A stretch of DNA of 64,000 nucleotides, taken from assembly GCA_948676835.1 (NCBI GenBank), contig CAPOZU010000006.1:32689-96688 (forward strand), written 5' to 3'. Both the position numbers and the translations under genes were made by a program. This document shows, piece after piece, positions 37,734-46,699 of the stretch. This DNA comes from an uncultured Clostridia bacterium. GTDB lineage: Bacteria > Bacillota > Clostridia > TANB77 > CAG-508. Each line of letters begins with the position of its first letter. The first letter of the stretch is position 1. The notes under the pieces were generated by a model. The model did no database searches, was not told where the DNA came from, and worked only from the letters and a program-made list of their open reading frames with translations.

Positions 37734-38627
37734 TTGGAATTTAAAGATATTATAGGTAACACAGATGTTAAAAATTATTTAATAAAAAGTGTAAATAATA
37801 AAAATGTTTTACATAGCTATTTATTTTTAGGAACAGAAGGAATTGGTAAATTACTTGTTGCTAAAGAGTTTGCTAAAAAAATATTATGTTTAAATAATAC
37901 GGAAGATGAGACATGTACATGTAAATCATGTACATGTTTTAACGGAAAGAATCATCCTGATTATTATATAATTAATGAAGAAGGTGAAAGTATAAAGATT
38001 GACACAATAAGAAACATTACAGAAAAAGCTTTCGAAAAACCTATATTATCAGATAAAAAAGTATATATAATAAATGATTTTGAAAAAATGACAAAAGAGG
38101 CTCAAAATTGTTTATTAAAAACATTAGAAGAGCCACCAGAATTTGTTGTAATAATTCTAATTTCTTCTAATGAAAATATTATTTTAAATACAATAAAATC
38201 TAGATGTATGACAATAAAATTTCATAATATAGATGATAAAGAACTTTTGGAATATGCCCAAAATGTACTAAAATACGAACATATATCTGAAAACTTATTA
38301 AAATCTTTTGATGGAAGTATAGGAAAAGCAATAAAATTAAAAGATAATAAAGATAATTATGATAAGATAGAAAATTTAATATCAAATTTAACTAAAAAAG
38401 ATTTGGTAGATGTAATGCTAGATGGTAGAATACTTTATGATAAAGAAAATATACAAGATATACTAGATTATATTATTGTATGTTTATATTCAAAGAAAAA
38501 CGAAAATAATAGTTATATAAATTGTATAAAATTTGTAAATGAATGTTCAAGCAGACTGAAATCAAATAGCAATTTTGATATGAGTATAGATAACTTGCTT
38601 TTTAAAATGTGGGAGGAATTAAATTAA
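37734..38627 (+). CDS. holB: DNA polymerase III delta' subunit
   Basis: A 297-residue clamp-loader subunit starting at TTG (37734) after AGGAG. AAA+ fold: GNTDVKNYLIKSVNNKN, a degenerate P-loop LGTEGIGKLLVAKEF, a Cys cluster CTCKSCTCF, KVYIINDFEKMTKEAQNCLLKTLEEPP, then the sensor region with KSRCMTIKF. Works with DnaX at 20232. The next gene begins directly at its stop codon. Confidence 0.92.
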   Translation: MEFKDIIGNTDVKNYLIKSVNNKNVLHSYLFLGTEGIGKLLVAKEFAKKILCLNNTEDETCTCKSCTCFNGKNHPDYYIINEEGESIKIDTIRNITEKAFEKPILSDKKVYIINDFEKMTKEAQNCLLKTLEEPPEFVVIILISSNENIILNTIKSRCMTIKFHNIDDKELLEYAQNVLKYEHISENLLKSFDGSIGKAIKLKDNKDNYDKIENLISNLTKKDLVDVMLDGRILYDKENIQDILDYIIVCLYSKKNENNSYINCIKFVNECSSRLKSNSNFDMSIDNLLFKMWEELN

Positions 38628-39555
38628 ATGAAAATTGTAACAGGTGTTAGATTCAAAAGACCTGGAAAGATATATTATTTTGATCCAGAAGAATTAAAAT
38701 TAGAAAATGGCATGGATGTTATTGTTGATACAGCTATGGGAGAAGAATATGGAGAAGTAGTAATTGCCAAAAAAGAAGTAGAAGATAAAGATGTTACAGA
38801 ACCACTAAAGAAAGTTATTAGAATTGCAACAGAAAAAGATAAAAAAATGAGATCAGATTATAAGTCAAAGGAGTCTGAGGCTTTAAAAACATGCGAAGAA
38901 AAAGTAAAAAAACATGGACTTCCAATGAAACTTATAGATGCTGAATATAAATATGATGGTTCAAAAGTTATATTTTATTTTACAGCAGATGGAAGAATAG
39001 ATTTTAGGGAACTTGTTAAAGATTTGGCATCTATTTTCAGAACAAGAATAGAGCTTCGTCAAATTGGTGTAAGAGATGAAGTTAAAAGATGTGGTGGAAA
39101 TGGTATTTGTGGTAGAGAATTATGTTGCTGTTCATTTTTAGGAAACTTTGAAACAGTATCAATAAAAATGGCAAAAGAACAAAATATATCATTAAACCCT
39201 TCTAAAATTTCTGGAAATTGTGGAAGATTAATGTGTTGTTTAAAATATGAACAAGATGTATATGAAGAAAAGCTAAAAAGATTACCTAGAATAGGTGCTA
39301 TCGTAAAAACTCGGAGAAGGTACAGGTGAAGTTGTATCTTTAGAAACTTTGAAAGAAGTTGTAAGAGTTAAATATCAAGATGGTGATGAATACTACTTCA
39401 AAAAGCACGAAGCCAAAGATGTAGTAGTTATTAAGGATGCAGAAATAAATTCTGATGATTTAGAAGTTGATTCAGAAGAAGATTTGGCAGAATTAAGAAA
39501 ACTTGAAAAGTTAGAAAAAGACGACAAAAAGAATTCATCACAAGATGATATATAA
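38628..39555 (+). CDS. ricT: RicT/YaaT-family PSP1 protein, frame change at 39312
   Basis: PSP1-domain proteins of the Ric complex affect RNA processing and development in Firmicutes. The zero frame from 38628 shows the PSP1 core (GKIYYFDPEELKL, DFRELVKDLASIFRTRIELRQI) and the Cys set CGGNGICGRELCCCSFLG and CGRLMCCLKYEQ that binds Fe-S in the Ric complex. It ends in IVKT-CGG-AGA-AGG-TAC-AGG-TGA. Skipping the C of CGG (39312-39314) gives VKTGEGTGEVVSLETLK and the expected C-terminal beta domain to 39555, total ~308 residues. The gene sits after holB, its usual place. The tail ends Asp/Lys-rich. Confidence 0.85.
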
Positions 39556-39591
39556 CTCATAACTGTAACAGCATCAGCAATTAATAAGTAC

Positions 39592-39624
39592 TGAGCCTGT
39601 AACAGCTAAAGCTTAACAGGCTCA
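39592..39624 (+). other. Hairpin in the leader of the amidohydrolase gene
   Basis: TGAGCCTGT / ACAGGCTCA nine-pair stem, with an inner AGCT/AGCT pairing. Not followed by a T run, so it is not a standard terminator; it lies 41 bases before the amidohydrolase start. Role unknown. Confidence 0.5.
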
Positions 39625-39664
39625 GCAAAAACAAAAGAAGAATCGAATTCGAGAGGAAGCACAG

Positions 39665-40945
39665 ATGAGGACACTTATAACAAATGCTAGTGTATTAGAC
39701 ATGGTAGGAGATACTGCCAACATTGAAAAAAAAGATATATTAATTAATAACAATATAATTGAAAAAATTGATAAAGATATAGATCAAAACATTGAAATAG
39801 ATGAAAAAATAAATGCCAAAAATATGTTAGTAATGCCTGGGCTTATAAATACACACACACATTTAGCAATGAGTATTTTTAGAGGTTATAAAACAGATAA
39901 AAAATTAATGGATTGGTTAGAAAATGCAATTTATCCTGTAGAAGATAAATTAAAACCAGAGGATATTTATTGGAATTCATATTTATCTTGTTTAGAAATG
40001 ATAAAGTCTGGAACTACTACATGTAATGATATGTATTTTGGAATGAATAAAACAGTTGAAGCAATAGAGAATACAGGATTAAGAGCAGTAGTTGCATGGT
40101 GTATAAAAGATGATTCTATAAAAGATAAAATAGAAAAAACAAGAGAGTATGCTGAGAAATACAATAATAATAAAAACAGTAAAATAAAAATATATGTTTC
40201 AGCAGATGCTCCACATACATGTAATCCAGATACAATAACAATGTGTGTAGATTTGGCAAAAGAATTAAATACAGGATTACATATACATTTGGCAGAAACA
40301 AGCAATGAAGAAAAGAAAATAAAATCAAGATATGGTAAAAGAAGTACAGAATATTTAAATGATTTGAATGTTTTTGATGTTCCAGTAGTTTTAGCTCATG
40401 GAATATATGTGTCAGATAGTGATATCGAGATTTTAAAGAAAATAAAGGGTGGAATATCTCATAATCCAGTAAGTAATTGCAAATTATCATCAGGTATTTG
40501 TAATGTTGTAAAACTAAGAAAAAATGGTATAAACATTGGGCTTGGCACAGATGGTATAGGAAGTACATCTACAATGGATATGTTTGAAGAAATGAAAACG
40601 GCTGCATATTTACAAAAAGTAAATGCAAAGCAGCCAAGTTCAATACTTGCTTATGATATTTTAAAAATGGCAACAATAGATGGTGCAAAAGTTCTAGGAA
40701 TGGAAAATGAGATAGGGACATTAGAACCTGGGAAAAAAGCTGATATGATATTTATAAAAACAGAAAAATTACATATGTGTCCAGATAACGATATTTGCTC
40801 AAACATAGTATATTCCGCCAATGGAGCTGATGTTGATTCAGTTATGATAGATGGAAAACTAATAATGCAAAATAGAAAAATGCTAAATATGAATGAAAAA
40901 GAAGTTATGCGTCAAGTAAAGAAAATTGCGAAAAGGCTATTATAA
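39665..40945 (+). CDS. Amidohydrolase of the MTA/SAH deaminase family
   Basis: A 426-residue TIM-barrel metal enzyme. Metal-binding HxH in NTHTHLAMS (~63-70), substrate loop with FRGYKTDKKLMDWLENAIYP, a metal His in HIHLAETSNEE, another in VVLAHGIYVSD, and Asp in GLGTDGIGS. The pattern is that of 5-methylthioadenosine/S-adenosylhomocysteine deaminase (MtaD) and related ATZ/TRZ enzymes, which deaminate the adenine ring in nucleoside salvage. GAGAGGAAG lies upstream. Exact substrate is not determined by the sequence. Confidence 0.88.
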   Translation: MRTLITNASVLDMVGDTANIEKKDILINNNIIEKIDKDIDQNIEIDEKINAKNMLVMPGLINTHTHLAMSIFRGYKTDKKLMDWLENAIYPVEDKLKPEDIYWNSYLSCLEMIKSGTTTCNDMYFGMNKTVEAIENTGLRAVVAWCIKDDSIKDKIEKTREYAEKYNNNKNSKIKIYVSADAPHTCNPDTITMCVDLAKELNTGLHIHLAETSNEEKKIKSRYGKRSTEYLNDLNVFDVPVVLAHGIYVSDSDIEILKKIKGGISHNPVSNCKLSSGICNVVKLRKNGINIGLGTDGIGSTSTMDMFEEMKTAAYLQKVNAKQPSSILAYDILKMATIDGAKVLGMENEIGTLEPGKKADMIFIKTEKLHMCPDNDICSNIVYSANGADVDSVMIDGKLIMQNRKMLNMNEKEVMRQVKKIAKRLL

Positions 40946-41002
40946 TCTATGAAAATAGAAAAAATAGATATTATCAATAAATTATGAAAGGAGGAGTTTA
41001 AA

Positions 41003-41173
41003 ATGGCTTTTAAAATTAATGAAAACTGTATTTCTTGTGGTGCTTGTGCTGGTGTTTGCCCAATGCAATGTATAGCTCAAGGAGAAGAAAGATATGTAAT
41101 AGATGAAAGCGTTTGCATTTCATGTGGTACATGTGCTTCAGTATGCCCAAAAAATGCTCCAGTAGAAGAATAA
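41003..41173 (+). CDS. 2[4Fe-4S] ferredoxin
   Basis: A 56-residue protein after GGAGGAG-like AAAGGAGGAG. Two classic clusters: CISCGACAGVCPMQCI near residues 10-25 and CISCGTCASVCPKNAP near 37-52. The clostridial low-potential electron carrier. It has its own terminator and stands alone. Confidence 0.96.
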   Translation: MAFKINENCISCGACAGVCPMQCIAQGEERYVIDESVCISCGTCASVCPKNAPVEE

Positions 41174-41209
41174 CATATTGATAAATTAATATGTATACTT
41201 ATGAGTAAT

Positions 41210-41250
41210 AGAGCTTCTTAGATGTCATAAGACATTTTTGAAGCTCTTAT
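41210..41250 (+). terminator. Terminator after ferredoxin
   Basis: AGAGCTTC / GAAGCTCT outer stem with an inner TGTC/GACA pairing, then TATTTAAT. Confidence 0.7.
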
Positions 41251-41295
41251 TTAATAAAAATTATCTTTGAAAAAAATATATATCGACATTTCACA

Positions 41296-41324
41296 TTGAC
41301 AAACGCCTGTTTGTGTGTTAATAT
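41296..41324 (+). promoter_or_regulatory. Strong promoter with a palindromic operator, XRE regulator gene
   Basis: Consensus TTGACA (41296-41301), 17-base spacer, TAATAT (41319-41324). The inverted repeat ACAAAC-GCCT-GTTTGT (41299-41314) overlaps the -35 edge and the spacer, the expected place for a repressor site, 40 bases before the regulator's start. Confidence 0.7.
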
Positions 41325-41353
41325 ATGTGTACTTTATTACAAGGGGGAATATT

Positions 41354-41722
41354 ATGTTAGAAAAAAATATTGAAAGAATAACTACAGTTAACCAATATTT
41401 AATAAAACATAAAGATAATTTTAATTATGAAATAGGTACAATTATTAAAGAAATTAGAACATCTAAAGATATTTCTGTAGAAACATTTTCCAAAATGATT
41501 TCTACTTCCAATTCTTATGCAAGTCAAATTGAGCATGGGAGTAACGGATTATCTTTAATAAAATTTATTTTAATTTGTAATGCTTTAAAAGTAAAACCAG
41601 AAAAACTTTTAAATAATTTTATTTATTTTGATGAAGATAATGAAGATGTATTGTATAAAGAACTACAACAAAGTAAAAATATTTCTAAAAATATTGTTAA
41701 TTATATGAAAAATAAATTTTAA
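41354..41722 (+). CDS. XRE-family helix-turn-helix regulator
   Basis: About 122 residues from the ATG at 41354 (AAGGGGGAAT upstream); an in-frame TTG or ATG at 41315 lies inside the promoter. HTH domain at ~25-85: IGTIIKEIRTSKDISVETF, then SNSYASQIEHGSNGLSLIKF as the recognition helix. A short C-terminal tail (LQQSKNISKNIVNY). Probably binds the palindrome in its own promoter. It is followed at 16 bases by the HD-domain gene. Confidence 0.88.
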   Translation: MLEKNIERITTVNQYLIKHKDNFNYEIGTIIKEIRTSKDISVETFSKMISTSNSYASQIEHGSNGLSLIKFILICNALKVKPEKLLNNFIYFDEDNEDVLYKELQQSKNISKNIVNYMKNKF

Positions 41723-41738
41723 ATATAGAGAGGTAAAA

Positions 41739-42293
41739 ATGAAAGAAGAATTTTTAAAATTATTAAGAAGTACAAATAGAGAAGGAATGGATAAATTAAT
41801 TGAATTTATAGAAAAAACAGATTTTTTCAAAGCTCCGGCTAGTACAAGATTTCATGGTAACTATGAAGGTGGATTATTAGAACATAGTATGAAAGTTTAT
41901 GAAATTTTAAAACATAAAGTAAAAAATTGTATTATTGAAATGAATGTTCCAGAAGAAAGTTTAATAATAATTGCATTGTTACACGATATATGCAAAGTAA
42001 ACTTTTATAAAGTAGACTATAGAAATGCTAAAAATGAATTTGGTGAGTGGGAAAAAGTTCCATATTACACTGTTGAAGATACAATTCCATATGGCCATGG
42101 GGAAAAGAGCGTAATGATGATTACAGAGTATTTAAAACTTACAAGTGAGGAAAAATACTGTATCAGATGGCATATGGGATTTACAGAAGCAAAAGAACAA
42201 TATACAACTTTAGGATTAGCATTTAAGAAATATCCTTTAGCTTTATTAGTTCATGAAGCTGATTTAGAAGCTACATATTTTTTTGATATTTAA
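41739..42293 (+). CDS. HD-domain phosphohydrolase-like protein
   Basis: A 184-residue protein. HD-type metal motif: His in FHGNYEGGLLEHSMKVY, HD in IIALLHDICKV, further His in PYGHGEKSV and RWHMGFTE, final Asp in HEADLEATY. Typical of small HD hydrolases acting on nucleotides or RNA in phage and clostridial genomes. GAGAGG precedes the ATG. Co-directional with the XRE gene, so perhaps controlled by it. Confidence 0.85.
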   Translation: MKEEFLKLLRSTNREGMDKLIEFIEKTDFFKAPASTRFHGNYEGGLLEHSMKVYEILKHKVKNCIIEMNVPEESLIIIALLHDICKVNFYKVDYRNAKNEFGEWEKVPYYTVEDTIPYGHGEKSVMMITEYLKLTSEEKYCIRWHMGFTEAKEQYTTLGLAFKKYPLALLVHEADLEATYFFDI

Positions 42294-42310
42294 TTTTATA
42301 AATAGAAGAT

Positions 42311-42341
42311 GCCACTTAAAATATTCAAAAGTGGTTTTTTT
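42311..42341 (+). terminator. Terminator after the HD protein
   Basis: GCCACT / AGTGGT short stem followed by seven T. Confidence 0.65.
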
Positions 42342-42433
42342 ATTCTTGATATAAATTTTTTTGAATGTTATAATTTAAATTGTATAAAAGTTTGTACTTA
42401 AAATTTTAAAAATAGAAAGTTAATAGGTAAATT

Positions 42434-43186
42434 ATGGTTACTATATATGATTTATTAGAAGTAGATGAAAAAGCTTCTAAAGAAGAAATTGAAAAATCTT
42501 ATCAAAGATTAATTTTAGAGTATGGTCAAGATCCAAAGTTAACACCTAAAGAAAATGCTGATAACGAAATTATTTTAAATAAGGTTAAAATTGCATATGA
42601 AATATTAATTAATGATGAAAAAAGAGCTATATATGATAAAGATTTATCTAAAAAGAGAGCTGAAGAACTTATAAAAAATGTTTCAGTAACAGAAGAAAAA
42701 GTAAAAGAAGAGCCTAAGGTACAACAGGAAAACTTAAATGAAACTAATAATTCTAATCAATATAATGATGATGAATATGACGATGGTGAGGATGAAGAAG
42801 AATTAAACTTTGAGGATAATCAAGAAGAAGTTGTATTATCAAAAGAAGAACAAAAAAGAGTTCAAAAAGCTGCCCAAAATGAATTTAAAGCTAATTTAAA
42901 AAAAGCTCAAAAAGCAGAGGAAGAATATAATAAAGCATATAATGAGGCTTATAATAGTTACATGAGAAAGATGGGATATAAAGTTAAAGAACCGATATCA
43001 TTAAAAAGAATAATGAATATTGTTATATTTATTATTGCAACTATAATAGTATGTGCTATAGCTTGGATAATACCTCCTATCAGAAATTTACTTATAAATT
43101 TATATAATGAAAATATTATCATAAAAGCTTTAGTAGATATTGTAGGAATGTTATTTGAAGCTATAATAAGTGTATTTAAAAAGTAA
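42434..43186 (+). CDS. Membrane protein with a J-like domain lacking HPD
   Basis: A 250-residue protein. N-terminal ~1-72 has the J-domain skeleton TIYDLLEVDEKASKEEIEKS with a later NKVKIAYEILINDEKRAIYD, but the HPD tripeptide between helices II and III is replaced by YGQDPKL, so it cannot stimulate DnaK in the usual way. Then an acidic, disordered part (~90-135), a helical Lys/Glu/Ala stretch (~135-185), and one or two hydrophobic segments near 190-250. It precedes the penicillin-binding protein gene, with the stop three bases before that start. Confidence 0.75.
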   Translation: MVTIYDLLEVDEKASKEEIEKSYQRLILEYGQDPKLTPKENADNEIILNKVKIAYEILINDEKRAIYDKDLSKKRAEELIKNVSVTEEKVKEEPKVQQENLNETNNSNQYNDDEYDDGEDEEELNFEDNQEEVVLSKEEQKRVQKAAQNEFKANLKKAQKAEEEYNKAYNEAYNSYMRKMGYKVKEPISLKRIMNIVIFIIATIIVCAIAWIIPPIRNLLINLYNENIIIKALVDIVGMLFEAIISVFKK

Positions 43187-43189
43187 AGA

Positions 43190-45454
43190 GTGGTGATTAA
43201 AATAAAGAATACTGCAAAGAAAACTAAAAGTATAAATTGGATGAATATTAGGTTATGTATTGTTATTATTTTTGCTATGCTATGCTTCATAATAATTGTT
43301 GGTCACTTGGCCATAATACAATTTGTACGAGGTAAAGAGCTTAAAGAAAAAGCATATTCACAGCAAATAGAAAATAAAATAATAAGTCCAAGTAGAGGAA
43401 CAATTTATGATTCTAAAGGAGAGATATTAGCTCAAAGTGTAAAAGTTGATACAATATCAATAAATCCGGGAAAAATAAAAAATGCTCAAAATAAGAAAGT
43501 ATCAGATGATATTGTTGCCAAAGGTTTATCAGAAATTTTTAATGTCACTTATGAAAAATTACTTGAAGATTTAAAATCTAATAAGTCTGTTATTGTAATT
43601 GAAAGAAAAGTTGAAAAAGACAAAGTAGATAAACTAAAAGATTGGATGACTGAACAAAAAATAACTGCAGGAATTAATATAGATGATGATGCAAAAAGAT
43701 ATTATCCATATGATACATTAGCATCAAATTTAATAGGATTTTGTGGAACAGATAACATAGGTCAAAACGGTTTAGAACAAAGATGGAACAGTGTGTTAAC
43801 AGGGACAATAGGAAAAATTGTTACAGTTACAGATGTTCATAAACAAGCAATATCAGATGAAAATGAGCAATATATTGCAACAGAAAATGGAAGTAATATC
43901 TATTTAACAATAGATGCTTCTATTCAAGCAATTGCAGAAAAATATTTAGATCAAGCTATGGTAGAAAATCCAACAGCAACTGCTGGAAATGTAATTATAA
44001 TGAACCCTCAAACAGGTGATATCCTTGCAATGGCATCAAATCCATATTACAATTTAAACCAACCATCAAATTATACAAATTTAGGATATACAGAAGAAGA
44101 TTGGAATGCAATAGAAAAAACAGATAGATCAAATATTCTACAAGATGTGTGGAAAAACCGAGCAGTTTCTGGAACATATGAACCAGGATCAACATTTAAA
44201 TTACTAGTGGCAGCAATAGGTTTAGAAGAAGGAATTGTTCAAACAGATACAGAAAATGATTTTCTATGTACAGGTCCATACTTAGTTGCAGAAGAGAATG
44301 GTGAACCACGATATATTAGTTGTTGGAGAAAGATACCACATGGCTATAATTCTTTAAGAGGAGCATTAGAAGGGTCATGTAACCCAGCATTTATGCAACT
44401 TGGGCAAAGAATAGGTCCACAAATTTTATATAAATATTTTGAAGCCTTTGGATTATTCGAATCAGTAGGAAATGATATTGCAAGAGCTTATAAAGGAACA
44501 TTTACCGAATTAGATTCAATAGGACCTGTAGAACTTGCAACAACTTCATTTGGACAAAGATTTGAAATTTCTCCATTACAATTAATTACAGCAGTTTCTG
44601 CTATTTGTAATGATGGAATTTTAGTAAAACCTAAAATAGTGAAACAAATAGAAAATACTGATACCAAAAGTATTGAAGTTATAGAAACAGAACAAATTAG
44701 ACAAGTAATTTCTAAGTCTACATCAGAAAAAGCAAAAGATATGATGCAATCTGTAGTAACAGATGGAACTGGAAAACATGCAGCAATTGAAGGATATTCA
44801 ATTGGTGGTAAGAGTGGAACATCAGAGCCAAGACAAGGACATGAAGAAGATGGATATGTTGCATCATTTATAGGGATTTCTCCTATTGAAAATACACAAG
44901 TTGTGTGTTTAGTTACATTATATGGGATAAAAGATCCGGAACACCATCAAGGAGGTCAGCAAGCAGGACCTGTAGTTAGACAAATTCTAACAGAAATATT
45001 ACCAATTTTAGGTGTGACATCGGATTCTACCGAACAGCCACAAGAAAATGAGGACAGACAGGTAGCAGTAATAAATGTAAAAGATATGACAATAGCTGAA
45101 GCTAATAGTAAGTTATTTTCTCTTGGATTTAATGTAATTTACAACACAGCTGAAGACCCTAATGTTGCAATAGTAGCAGATCAAGTTCCAAAATCTGGAA
45201 TAGCGTTACCAGAAAACTCTACAATATGTTTATATACAGCAAGTGATACAGATAGAATAAAAGTGCAAGTTCCAAATATAAAAGGAATGACAGCAGAACA
45301 AGCTACAAATGTCTTAAAATCCAAAAATTTAAATGTTTCTATAGATGGAACAAAAGGAATTGTAGTAACACAAGAACCTACATTTGAAACGGAAGTTGAA
45401 GAAGGAACAGTTATAAATATAGTAGTAAAAGAAGAATTAAAAGATGGACAATAA
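43190..45454 (+). CDS. Class B penicillin-binding protein with PASTA domains (SpoVD/FtsI-like)
   Basis: About 754 residues. Membrane anchor at ~20-40, then a dimerization domain with SPSRGTIYDSKGEILAQS. The transpeptidase domain contains the catalytic motif EPGSTFKLL (Ser-x-x-Lys), GSCNPA (SxN-like) and GGKSGTSEP (KSGT). Two PASTA domains (~630-750) follow. It crosslinks peptidoglycan at the septum or spore cortex. The start is unclear: GTG at 43190 or 43193 have weak sites; GGTGAT at 43192 could instead serve a start just downstream. Confidence 0.92.
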   Translation: MVIKIKNTAKKTKSINWMNIRLCIVIIFAMLCFIIIVGHLAIIQFVRGKELKEKAYSQQIENKIISPSRGTIYDSKGEILAQSVKVDTISINPGKIKNAQNKKVSDDIVAKGLSEIFNVTYEKLLEDLKSNKSVIVIERKVEKDKVDKLKDWMTEQKITAGINIDDDAKRYYPYDTLASNLIGFCGTDNIGQNGLEQRWNSVLTGTIGKIVTVTDVHKQAISDENEQYIATENGSNIYLTIDASIQAIAEKYLDQAMVENPTATAGNVIIMNPQTGDILAMASNPYYNLNQPSNYTNLGYTEEDWNAIEKTDRSNILQDVWKNRAVSGTYEPGSTFKLLVAAIGLEEGIVQTDTENDFLCTGPYLVAEENGEPRYISCWRKIPHGYNSLRGALEGSCNPAFMQLGQRIGPQILYKYFEAFGLFESVGNDIARAYKGTFTELDSIGPVELATTSFGQRFEISPLQLITAVSAICNDGILVKPKIVKQIENTDTKSIEVIETEQIRQVISKSTSEKAKDMMQSVVTDGTGKHAAIEGYSIGGKSGTSEPRQGHEEDGYVASFIGISPIENTQVVCLVTLYGIKDPEHHQGGQQAGPVVRQILTEILPILGVTSDSTEQPQENEDRQVAVINVKDMTIAEANSKLFSLGFNVIYNTAEDPNVAIVADQVPKSGIALPENSTICLYTASDTDRIKVQVPNIKGMTAEQATNVLKSKNLNVSIDGTKGIVVTQEPTFETEVEEGTVINIVVKEELKDGQ

Positions 45455-45473
45455 AATAGAATAAATTAAATTT

Positions 45474-45523
45474 AAGGGCATACAATTACTTAAGAAAGAG
45501 GTGATTGTATGTTCTTTTTTTCT
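45474..45523 (+). promoter_or_regulatory. Hairpin with T tract that traps the dapF start
   Basis: AAGGGCATACAAT (45474-45486) pairs with ATTGTATGTTCTT (45504-45516), with two G-U pairs. The 3' arm contains the dapF ATG (45509-45511), and the loop holds the ribosome site GAGGTG; a run of T follows. It could act as an intrinsic terminator or as a translational latch. Confidence 0.5.
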
Positions 45524-46357
45524 AAAATGCAAGCTACAGGAAATGATTTTATTATTATAAATAATTTAGAAAATGAGTTCGAATATAGTTTTAAATTATT
45601 AGCAAAGTATTTGTGTGATAGGCACTTTGGAGTTGGAGCAGATGGCGTATTAATATTAGATAAAGGTAGTAAAGCTGATTACAAAATGAGAATTTTTAAT
45701 CAAGATGGAACAGAAGCGGAAATGTGTGGCAATGGAATTAGGTGTTTTGCAAAATATTTATATGAAAAGAAAATTATTCATGATACAGAATTTGAAATTG
45801 AGACAATGGACGGAATAAAAAAAATAAAACTAGAAGTAGAAGGTAATACGGTTGTTTTAGTGGAAGTTGATATGGGAATGCCTATTTTTAAATTTAGTCA
45901 AATAGGTGTATACTATGAAAATAATGCAAAAGATACATATAATGAAAATAGTTTAATTAATGGTATACAAGTAGAAGAATTTACAGTATATCCAATCTCT
46001 ATGGGAAATCCACATTGTGTATGTTTTGTTGATAATGTAGATGAGATAGATATCAAACAAGCAGGAATGCTAATTGAAAATTATAAATATTTTCCTAATA
46101 GAACTAATGTTGAATTTGTACAAATAAAAAATAATAGTACTTTAAAAGTTAGAGTATGGGAAAGAGGCGTGGGTGAAACACTTAGTTGTGGTACAGGAGC
46201 TTGTGCAGCAACAATAATTTCTAATTTATGCAAATCCACAGAAAGAGAAGCAATTGTGGAATTAAAAGGTGGGAATTTAAAAATCAATTACGATGGAGAA
46301 AATGTTTTTATGCAAGGAAGTGCAGAATTTGTGTATGAAGGAGAAATGAATATATAA
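45509..46357 (+). CDS. dapF: Diaminopimelate epimerase
   Basis: A 282-residue enzyme interconverting LL- and meso-diaminopimelate for lysine and peptidoglycan. N-terminal KMQATGNDFIII, first catalytic Cys in EAEMCGNGIRCFAKY, then a second domain with SMGNPHCVCFVD and the second catalytic Cys in ERGVGETLSCGTGACAA. Supports meso-DAP in the cell wall. Its ribosome site and start lie within the preceding hairpin. Confidence 0.95.
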   Translation: MFFFSKMQATGNDFIIINNLENEFEYSFKLLAKYLCDRHFGVGADGVLILDKGSKADYKMRIFNQDGTEAEMCGNGIRCFAKYLYEKKIIHDTEFEIETMDGIKKIKLEVEGNTVVLVEVDMGMPIFKFSQIGVYYENNAKDTYNENSLINGIQVEEFTVYPISMGNPHCVCFVDNVDEIDIKQAGMLIENYKYFPNRTNVEFVQIKNNSTLKVRVWERGVGETLSCGTGACAATIISNLCKSTEREAIVELKGGNLKINYDGENVFMQGSAEFVYEGEMNI

Positions 46358-46475
46358 AGTGCTATTTGTGTGAGTAAATTATTATACAAAATTTAATTTT
46401 TGAATAATATATTTTTTTCACTGCGAATTCTCGGTATTCCGACATGTTTTATAGTAGATTGTTAAATTTTATCTA

Positions 46476-46658
46476 AATTCATGAAAGTGTTTTATATTAT
46501 TTTCTTATACACCTTGGTGTCGCAACTTGCTAGTTGTAAATTATAAAATTCTTTTATAATTTACATAGTCTCGATAGTTGCTCCAAATCGCACTCACTTC
46601 GTTCGTTTGGTCGCTTACGCGGTGTATTTGAAAATGATATAAAACACTTTCATGAATT
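46476..46658. repeat. Dispersed inverted-repeat element, copy 1
   Basis: A 183-base element with terminal inverted repeats beginning AATTCATGAAAGTG and ending CACTTTCATGAATT. The core includes TACACC...GGTGTA, a palindromic hairpin with TTTATAATTTACA, and the segment CTCCAAATCGCACTCAC. A second copy lies at 57345. The arms differ between copies but remain complementary within each. Flank sequence to the right (46652-46700) recurs on the opposite strand to the left of copy 2, while the cores have the same orientation. Fills most of the intergenic region 46358-46699, where nothing else is seen. Confidence 0.88.
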
Positions 46659-46699
46659 ATATTAAATATAAATTTTAATAAATATTCTAAAATATCATA

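Noticed and set aside
39592..39624. Riboswitch before the amidohydrolase
   Set aside because: Only a simple nine-pair hairpin is seen, with none of the conserved bases of known SAM, SAH or purine riboswitch cores.
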